Part shown: piece after piece, positions 32,392 through 37,800 of the stretch
How positions within the stretch are numbered: the stretch's first letter is position 1
Layout of the letters: each line of letters begins with the position of its first letter
NCBI GenBank assembly: GCA_023150805.1
Contig: JAKLKF010000073.1
Span: 1-37,800 of the forward strand
From: Myxococcota bacterium
GTDB lineage: Bacteria > Myxococcota_A > UBA796 > UBA2385
Reading direction: 5' to 3'
Length of the DNA stretch: 37,800 bases
Notes under the pieces: model-generated
Told to the model about the DNA's origin: nothing
Database searches by the model: none
The model's input: only the letters and a program-made list of their open reading frames with translations
Made by a program: the position numbers and the translations under genes

Positions 32392-33816
32392 TCAGGGGAT
32401 CGAGATCACGAAGCTGTCCTCGTACACGACCCCCGGCCAGGGGCCGGCGTAGCTGCCGTCGAAGCACTCGTGGTCGGGGCAGGCCGAGAAGCAGAAGCCC
32501 TCCAGGCCGTCCTGGCTGTTGGCCGTGCCGAAGTGCAGGCGCAGCGTGCTCAGGTAGGTGTCGCAGTAGTTGTAGTCGGTCACCACCACGCGGATCTCCT
32601 GGCCCACCTCGGCCTCGAAGTTCACCGGCGGGTGGGTGTCCTGGGTGTGGTTGGTGTCCGAGTAGATGAGCTCGCCGTCCAGGTAGATGGCGACGTCGTC
32701 GTCGACGGCGAACCAGTCGAAGGGGGTGCCACCGCCCGACAGCACGTAGCTGATCGGCTCCTTGGGGTTGAAGACGCTGATCTCGACGCTGTCCTCACCG
32801 GTGGCGCCGCCGGTGTCCAGGCAGCGCAGGACCAGGTCCAGCTCCCCGGCGGGCAGGCCGAAGGTGGGCACCTCGACGTTGCCCGCGGCGTCGGGCACGC
32901 CCGTGCCCAGCGGGGAGGAGCCGGCGTAGGCGATGCAGACCAGCTCGTCGGGCTGGTCCTCCTCGTCGTAGACGACGGCCTTCACGGTGAGCTCGTCGTC
33001 GGTCAGGAAGTACTGGCCCCAGTCCGGATCGCTGATCGAGACGACGGGCGCGGCGTTGTCGGTGGGGTCGTCCACGGCGTTGCCCAGGAGCTGGACGGCC
33101 GCCTCGCGCGCGTGCGGGTCGTTGCTGCTGAAGATCAGCTCGCCGGACAGCTCGTCGACGGTCTCCGGCGAGAAGCTGACGATGACGCTCAGCGAGGTGC
33201 CGCTGACCAGCTCGTAGGGCAGGCCGACCCCGGCGGGCAGGCTGAAGGAGTAGGACCCCGCCAGCCCCTCGGCGAGCTGGATGTCGGTGAGCTTGAGCGT
33301 GCCCGTGCCGCGGGCGGAGACCTCGACCGCCAGCGTCTTGCTGGCGCCCTCGGCCACGTCGCCGAACCACAGGATGTCGGGGTCCAGGTCGATCTCGGGC
33401 TCGACGCCGAAGCCCGAGAGGTCGACATTGGTGATCGGCACGTCGGGGTCGTTGGTGGTGAGCTGCACCCGGCCGAAGTCCTGGCCCACCACGTCGGGCA
33501 CGTAGCGCACGCGCAGCTCGGCGGACTGGCCCTTGTCCAGCGTCCACTGGGTCAGCTCGACGAAGGCGTAGTCCATGCTGGTGGTGCCATCGAGCTCAGC
33601 CGACTCGATGGTCAGCGGGCCGGTGCCCGTGTTCTCCACCAGGATGCCGATGGTCGACTGGTTGCCGACGACCACCTCGCCGAAGTCGATGATCTCCGAA
33701 GAGAGGGCGACGGTGGGCTCGCCGATCTTGACGTTGTAGTCGTTGCAGGCCAGGCCCAGGAGGGGGGCGAGCGGCACCGCGGGCAGAAGCAGGAGCGAGC
33801 GGACATCGCGGGGCAC
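32392..33816 (-). CDS. Lipoprotein with choice-of-anchor D (HYDIN-like) domains
   Basis: 474 residues from a GTG at 33816 with GAGG 5 bases upstream; an ATG at 33873 lies in frame but would bury the signal. The signal VRSLLLLPAVPLAPLLGLAC ends at lipidation Cys24. Two Ig-like anchor-D domains follow: IIDFGEVVVGNQSTIGILVENTGTGPLTI and DILWFGDVAEGASKTLAVEV, each with the aromatic-Gly-x-Val/Ala-x-x-Gly strand typical of ASPM/SPD-2/Hydin folds. The C-terminal half has a further Ig-like domain (APVVSISDPDWG) and a Cys-containing end (FCFSACPDHECFDG) resembling lectin- or CBM-like beta sandwiches. It is predicted to be at the cell surface; no enzyme motif. Confidence 0.82.
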   Translation of the reverse strand: MPRDVRSLLLLPAVPLAPLLGLACNDYNVKIGEPTVALSSEIIDFGEVVVGNQSTIGILVENTGTGPLTIESAELDGTTSMDYAFVELTQWTLDKGQSAELRVRYVPDVVGQDFGRVQLTTNDPDVPITNVDLSGFGVEPEIDLDPDILWFGDVAEGASKTLAVEVSARGTGTLKLTDIQLAEGLAGSYSFSLPAGVGLPYELVSGTSLSVIVSFSPETVDELSGELIFSSNDPHAREAAVQLLGNAVDDPTDNAAPVVSISDPDWGQYFLTDDELTVKAVVYDEEDQPDELVCIAYAGSSPLGTGVPDAAGNVEVPTFGLPAGELDLVLRCLDTGGATGEDSVEISVFNPKEPISYVLSGGGTPFDWFAVDDDVAIYLDGELIYSDTNHTQDTHPPVNFEAEVGQEIRVVVTDYNYCDTYLSTLRLHFGTANSQDGLEGFCFSACPDHECFDGSYAGPWPGVVYEDSFVISIP

Positions 33817-33876
33817 GGGAACCTCGGCTTCGGGCGGCGGGCTGCCGGATAAGTCGCATCTTCTCGCGCGCAAGCG

Positions 33877-34515
33877 TCAGTCGCCGGCCGTTGGAGCGGT
33901 TGTTCCCTGCTGTTCACGCGCGCGGCGCTCGGCCTCGATCATCTCCGGCGTGGGCGCGCCCTGGATCGCGTGGTGGGCGCCCATCTCGATGCTCTGGACC
34001 AGGGCGAGCAGGTCGGGCTCGACCCCGGCCCGGGCGATGACCCGCAGCAGCTCGATCTCCTCGACCACCAGGGCGGTGATCTCCTCCTCGGGCACCGGGG
34101 CCTGGGCCCGCTCCAGCCGCATGGCGATGCTCTCGGCCTGGAGCTGTAGCTGGGGCAGGCCGGCCTCCACCAGCCGGGCGCCCAGGTCGCGCCACCGTGC
34201 GGCGTCCCGCTTGCCGTGCAGGGCGATGGGCTCCTCGGCGGCCCAGCGGGCGGTCTCCTCGGGGGTCGGGGTCGGGAAGTCCGGCCACGGGGAGGCGGCG
34301 GGGCGCCCGCCGGGGTCGGCGCTGTTGCGGGGGGTCGGCGGCGCGGTCTGCCCGGGGATGCGGGTGGCGGGCGGCGGGCCCCGCTCGGCCGGGGCCCCGT
34401 CCGGCGACGCGTCCTGCGCCGGCGGGCCGGCCGGGCGGAAGACCAGCACGGCCACGACGACGCCGACGACGGCGGCCGCGACCAGGCCCAGCACCGAGCG
34501 ACGACCGCCCCCCAT
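33877..34515 (-). CDS. Membrane-anchored hypothetical protein
   Basis: 212 residues. An N-terminal anchor (RRSVLGLVAAAVVGVVVAVLVF) with Arg before it is followed by a Pro/Ala-rich linker (about 30-75) and a helical domain (about 85-205) with charged heptads (EEEITALVVEEIELLRVIARA, LLALVQSIEMGAHHAIQGAP). The orientation is probably N-in with the helical domain in the periplasm. The ATG at 34515 follows the thiolase stop by 3 bases, so translation is coupled, although no functional link to a thiolase is evident. No family recognised. Confidence 0.75.
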   Translation of the reverse strand: MGGGRRSVLGLVAAAVVGVVVAVLVFRPAGPPAQDASPDGAPAERGPPPATRIPGQTAPPTPRNSADPGGRPAASPWPDFPTPTPEETARWAAEEPIALHGKRDAARWRDLGARLVEAGLPQLQLQAESIAMRLERAQAPVPEEEITALVVEEIELLRVIARAGVEPDLLALVQSIEMGAHHAIQGAPTPEMIEAERRAREQQGTTAPTAGD

Positions 34516-34518
34516 GCG

Positions 34519-35781
34519 CTACTGCCCGTTGCGCAGGGCCAGGCTGACCACCGTCTTGTCGTCGCCGCCCATGTTCGCGGTGATGCCCCAGCGCGGCGGG
34601 GTCGGGACCTGGTAGTCGCCGCACAGCCCCTTCATCTGGCGGTAGACCTCGAGCACCTGCTTGACGCCGGTGGCGCCGACGGGGTGGCCGAAGCCGACCA
34701 GGCCGCCGCCGGTGTTCACCGCCAGCTTGCCGTCGATGGCGGTGGCGCCGTCGGCGCAGGCCCGGGCCGCGTCGCGCTTGTCGCACAGGCCGATCGCGTC
34801 GTAGGACAGCAGCTCGGCGACGGTGAAGCAGTCGTGGATCTCGGCCACGCCGACGGCGGCGACGCTGATGCCCGCCTGGGCGTAGGCCTGGCCGACCGCC
34901 TTCTTCACCGTGGACAGCTCGGTGGGGTCGCCGTCGGCGTACAGGCTGGCGACGGCGTGCCCGACGCCCATCACCTCGACCGCGTCGGCCTCGGTCAGGC
35001 CGAGGGCGCGCAGACCCTCCTCGCTGACCAGGATCATCGCGCTGGCGCCGTCGCTGACCTGCGAGCAGTCGCTGACCTTGAGCCAGGGGGCCAGGTCCTC
35101 GTTGCCCAGGAAGGCGGGGTTCTGCGGGCTGGCCTCCTTCGCCCAGTCGAAGCTGGCCTTCTTGGCGACCATGTGGGCGAAGGGGTTCTTGTTGGCGTTG
35201 GCGTAGGCCTTGACCGCGAAGTGGGCCAGGTCCTCGTGCGAGAGCCCCCAGGCGTCGTGCGCGGCCTTGATCCGCCGGGCGAAGAGGGCGGGGAAGGTGA
35301 AGTCGTCGATCCCCCGCTGGCGGTTGTAGTCGGCGGCCCGGGCCAGGTAGTCGGCGCCCACGCGCGCGGACTCGGTCGTCTGGACCTCGACGCCGGAGAC
35401 CAGCACCGTGTCGGCGCCGGCGGCGATCGCGTCCAGGCCGGCCAGCACGGCCAGGCCGCCCGAGGCGCAGGCGCCCTCGAGCCGGGCGGCGGGCTTTCCG
35501 TCGAAGGCCGGGTGCGCGCCGGCCAGGGCGCTGCCCAGGTGGCCCTGCTTCACGAACAGCTCGCCCACGAAGTTGCCGACGTAGAGCCGGTCGACGCGGG
35601 TGGGATCGACGCCGGTGCTGGCGATGGCGCCGGCGACGGCCTCCTTCAGCAGCTCGTGGATGGTCGGGTTCTCGCGCTTGCCGAAGTCGGGGTGCTTGGG
35701 CCAGATGAAGTCGGGGTGGCCCTTGCCGAAGAACTTCGTGTGGGCGCCTCCGACGACGAAGGAGCGACGAGCGAGGGCCAT
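34519..35781 (-). CDS. Thiolase (acetyl-CoA acetyltransferase, SCP-x-like branch)
   Basis: 420 residues. Thiolases condense or cleave acyl-CoA in fatty acid or polyhydroxyalkanoate metabolism. The nucleophilic Cys is Cys105 in GACASGGL. The later active-site segments are AEIHDCFT (His316) and GFGHPVGATG (His366); the His-Asp-Cys-Phe block is typical of SCP-x/archaeal-type thiolases rather than classical FadA. DCSQVSDGASAMIL and NTGGGLVGFGHP also match. The ATG at 35781 has GAGG 5 bases upstream. The N-terminus is slightly unusual, with a TKFFGKGHPDFIWPKH insertion. The stop is TAG. Substrate chain length cannot be read from the sequence. Confidence 0.92.
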   Translation of the reverse strand: MALARRSFVVGGAHTKFFGKGHPDFIWPKHPDFGKRENPTIHELLKEAVAGAIASTGVDPTRVDRLYVGNFVGELFVKQGHLGSALAGAHPAFDGKPAARLEGACASGGLAVLAGLDAIAAGADTVLVSGVEVQTTESARVGADYLARAADYNRQRGIDDFTFPALFARRIKAAHDAWGLSHEDLAHFAVKAYANANKNPFAHMVAKKASFDWAKEASPQNPAFLGNEDLAPWLKVSDCSQVSDGASAMILVSEEGLRALGLTEADAVEVMGVGHAVASLYADGDPTELSTVKKAVGQAYAQAGISVAAVGVAEIHDCFTVAELLSYDAIGLCDKRDAARACADGATAIDGKLAVNTGGGLVGFGHPVGATGVKQVLEVYRQMKGLCGDYQVPTPPRWGITANMGGDDKTVVSLALRNGQ

Positions 35782-35888
35782 GGGAACCTCCGAGCCGGCC
35801 ACCCCGCGGTGGCCTGTGGGGCCCGGGCCGCGCAGGCCACCCGGGCGAGGGGGGGGATCCCAGGTAAGGCCGGCGGAGGGCCGCTGCA

Positions 35889-35919
35889 AGGGGCCCCCCG
35901 CCGGGTGCTCAGGGCCCCT
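35889..35919 (-). terminator. GC-rich stem-loop after the START-like gene
   Basis: AGGGGCCC (35889-35896) and GGGCCCCT (35912-35919) form an 8-pair perfect stem with a 15-base loop, beginning 11 bases after the stop at 35930 on the minus strand. There is no T-tract, so a rho-independent terminator is only possible. Direct copies of GCTCAGGGC at 35907 and 35928 overlap the region. Confidence 0.25.
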
Positions 35920-35929
35920 CGCCGGGGGC

Positions 35930-36538
35930 TCAGGGCGCCTCTGCGCGCGCCTTGATCCCCCCCAGCAGGGCGCGGCTGCCCATCTCCTGGAGGTGCTTGC
36001 GCAGCCAGCCCGGTTCGCCCTCGCCGCTGGCGCTGGCCAGGTAGATCACGCGGCTGCCGGTCGCGGTCGGCACCACCTGGTAGCTGCCCGCGGCGGCCTG
36101 CAGGCCGTTGTCCTGCTCGGGGTCCAGCGCGTAGCTGCACCAGCGGGCGGCGCGGTCGACCTGGTAGCGGGTGTGGAAGGTCACGGTCAGCCCGGCGATG
36201 CCCACCACGAAGCGGGCGCCCACGACCTCGGGCGTGTCCAGGTAGACGGTGGCCTCCTTCAGCGCCGAGACCTCGCCCACCCGCGCCTCCAGGTCCATGA
36301 CGGCGGCGAAGGTGCGGTCGGGGTCGGCGGCGACGTCGACGGCGACCAGGGTCGGCTGCCCGGCGGCGCCGGCGCGCACCAGCACCTCGCCGCGGGCCAG
36401 GATCGCCTCCTCCTCCACGGACAGCGCGGGCAGGGCGGGGCGTTCGACGGCCCGGGATGCCGGCGAGGCCAGGCAGAGGGCCAGGCAGAGGGCCAGGCAG
36501 GCGGCGACGAGGCGCGGGCGACGCAGGACGCCGGACAT
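35930..36538 (-). CDS. Exported START/SRPBCC-like protein
   Basis: 202 residues. The signal peptide RRPRLVAACLALCLALCLASPASRA is encoded partly by 12-base repeats (LALC). The mature part fits a helix-grip fold: TLVAVDVAADPDRTFAAVMDLEARVGEVSALKEATVYLDTPEVVGARFVVGIAGLTVTFHTRYQVD, followed by strands and a C-terminal helix (EPGWLRKHLQEMGSRALLGGI) that closes the hydrophobic cavity. START-like exported proteins bind lipids or other hydrophobic ligands; the ligand is unknown. The ATG has a GGAGGAG 4 bases upstream. Divergent from the gene at 36639 across 100 bases. Confidence 0.8.
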   Translation of the reverse strand: MSGVLRRPRLVAACLALCLALCLASPASRAVERPALPALSVEEEAILARGEVLVRAGAAGQPTLVAVDVAADPDRTFAAVMDLEARVGEVSALKEATVYLDTPEVVGARFVVGIAGLTVTFHTRYQVDRAARWCSYALDPEQDNGLQAAAGSYQVVPTATGSRVIYLASASGEGEPGWLRKHLQEMGSRALLGGIKARAEAP

Positions 36539-36638
36539 CGGGCTCCTCCCGGGGACCTCGAAGCGATACCACGGCGCGCCGCCCGGTCGCTCCTCCCCGT
36601 GCCCACGCGCGCGCGCCTCCCCGGTTAGTCCGCCGCCC

Positions 36639-37800
36639 ATGCTGACTTCCCCCCTCGGCTCTCCCCTGCGCCCCGCCCACCCCGTCACCGCAGGCGCCAC
36701 GCTGGTCTTCGCGTTGCTCCGGGAGCAGCCGGTCACCCCCGCGGAGCTCGGCGCCCTGCAGGACGTGGCCGCCCGCGCCCGGCGGCGGTCCTGGCTGCTG
36801 GTCGACGAGCTCGACCTGGCCGGCCTGGAGGGCATGGGCCACCACCGCGCCGTCCTGCGGCTGCGCCTGCGCGGGCCCGACCTGGAGCGCGTGGACCTGC
36901 CGGCGCTGTGCGAGCTGCTCGACGAGCTGTGCGGCGCCATCCCGGCCGCGGAGCTGTGGGCCCACGACCCGCTGGCCCTGTTCGGCCGGCGCGAGGGCCG
37001 GACGACCTGCGACGGCCGCTGGCTGGTGCCCGCGCTGCCCGAGGGCTGGCAGGCGCCGGTGGGCTGCCGGCTGGCCGGGCCGTCGGTGGAGGCCCCGCGG
37101 GTCGGCCCCCCACCCCCGGCGACCGAGGCCGAGCTGGCCGACCTGCTGGAGGTGGTCGACCTGGACGGCGCCTCTCCCCGCGCGCTGTCCGCCGGGGCGA
37201 CCGGCGCGCTGCGCCACCTGCCCACGCTGCGCGAGGCGCTGTTCGGCGGCGCGCGGCCGGGCGCCGCCTGCAAGGTGTTCTCCGCCCTGGCGGCGCGCGG
37301 CCTGGCCGACCGGGAGACGCTGGCCGAGGGGGCGCGGGCCGTGCGAGGCGACGGCGACGCCCGTGAGCGGCAGGCTGCGCTGGAGCTGCTGCGGGCCCTG
37401 GGCGAGGAGGAGGGCGCGGCGCCGGGCGAGGCCCCCGATCACGCCGCCGTGCAGCGCCTGGGCCGGGCCCTGCTCGAGGCGCCCGCCCTGTCGCCGGTGC
37501 GCGAGGAGACGACCGGCGGCGGCAACGCCGCGACCGACTGGGAGGACGACCTCGACCTGGAGGCCCACGCCGACGAGCTGGACGGCAACGACGCGCTGGA
37601 GGGCGTGGTGGCCGGGCTGGCGGCCGGGCCGCTGGCGCGCGCCGCCCGGGCCCTGGTGGACCTGCCCTCCTTCGCGGGCCGCGCGCTCGGACGGCTGGGC
37701 GCCGACGACGCCAGCGTGGCCGGCGCCTGCCTGCTGTTGGCGACCGCGGGTTGGCCGGCCGGCGCCGTGCCCGGCTGGTTCCACGCCCTCCGCGGCGTCG
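36639..37800 (+). CDS. Hypothetical protein, 3' truncated by the window edge
   Basis: The frame is open from the ATG at 36639 to the last base, giving at least 387 residues. The sequence is soluble, Leu/Ala/Glu/Asp-rich and largely helical (TLVFALLREQPVTPAELGAL, LCELLDELCGAIPAAELWA, ALRHLPTLREALFGG, QAALELLRALGEEEGA). Repeated short helix pairs recall HEAT-like or TPR-like arrays without a recognisable consensus. There is no signal peptide. No upstream Shine-Dalgarno is obvious; TTAGTC at 36624-36629 is at most a weak -10. Function unknown. Confidence 0.7.
   Translation, partial: MLTSPLGSPLRPAHPVTAGATLVFALLREQPVTPAELGALQDVAARARRRSWLLVDELDLAGLEGMGHHRAVLRLRLRGPDLERVDLPALCELLDELCGAIPAAELWAHDPLALFGRREGRTTCDGRWLVPALPEGWQAPVGCRLAGPSVEAPRVGPPPPATEAELADLLEVVDLDGASPRALSAGATGALRHLPTLREALFGGARPGAACKVFSALAARGLADRETLAEGARAVRGDGDARERQAALELLRALGEEEGAAPGEAPDHAAVQRLGRALLEAPALSPVREETTGGGNAATDWEDDLDLEAHADELDGNDALEGVVAGLAAGPLARAARALVDLPSFAGRALGRLGADDASVAGACLLLATAGWPAGAVPGWFHALRGV

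Overview
The window is extremely GC-rich coding DNA with strongly G/C-ending codons, frequent GTG starts, mostly TGA stops and very short gaps between genes. It carries many lipoproteins with an Asp/Thr/Gly-rich stretch after the lipobox Cys, a Cys-Gly-Cys C-terminal sorting-type tail, a MopE-like calcium motif, FG-GAP repeats and anchor-D domains. Together these suggest a Gram-negative member of the Myxococcota or a related former deltaproteobacterial lineage. This is inference from protein style; there is no rRNA here. I see no phage, insertion sequence, CRISPR array or other clear mobile element, and no stretch over 300 bases lacks a gene or RNA.

Layout. 1-434: C-terminal end of a Pro-rich acidic protein. 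450-3003 (-): nucleobase/nucleoside salvage (adenine deaminase, thymidine kinase), then a small zinc-knuckle protein. 3584-8436 (-): three lipoprotein genes packed together, a PhoD-type phosphoesterase, a GH88/105 unsaturated-uronyl hydrolase and a heparinase II/III-type lyase; they look like a surface machine that cleaves an acidic polysaccharide. 8567-11006 (+): two exported beta-propeller proteins. 11042-12115 (+): class I fructose-bisphosphate aldolase. 12257-14934 (+): exported von Willebrand A protein plus a multi-pass membrane protein with an apparent 3' frameshift. 14966-16167 (-): metallo-beta-lactamase-fold hydrolase plus a small membrane protein. 16398-16474 (-): tRNA-Arg(CCG).

16562-18441 (-): a tight three-gene operon with a protein containing two Sm/Hfq-like segments and two helical repeats, an RdgC-like protein, and a 157-residue protein. 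I find this the most novel-looking part. 18558-22593 (+): exported proteins, a Bcp peroxiredoxin, a coiled-coil zinc-ribbon protein and an NlpC/P60-like secreted protein. 22599-25362 (-): CPBP membrane protease, a lipoprotein and a coiled-coil/zinc-knuckle protein. 25471-27879 (-): pyroglutamyl peptidase and two tandem aspartoacylase-type paralogues, one of which has lost all three expected zinc ligands. 27960-30735 (+): family 2 glycosyltransferase, subtilisin-like lipoprotein with a multi-pass tail, small OB-like protein. 30757-36538 (-): FG-GAP lipoprotein, anchor-D lipoprotein, membrane-anchored hypothetical, SCP-x-type thiolase, START/SRPBCC-like exported protein. 36639-37800 (+): 5' part of an unknown protein.

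Two lipoprotein genes appear to start with CTG, each overlapping the upstream stop as CTGA, and one further gene may start at an ATC behind a perfect Shine-Dalgarno. These starts, the tandem Sm-like protein and the zinc-less paralogue are the main points for follow-up.
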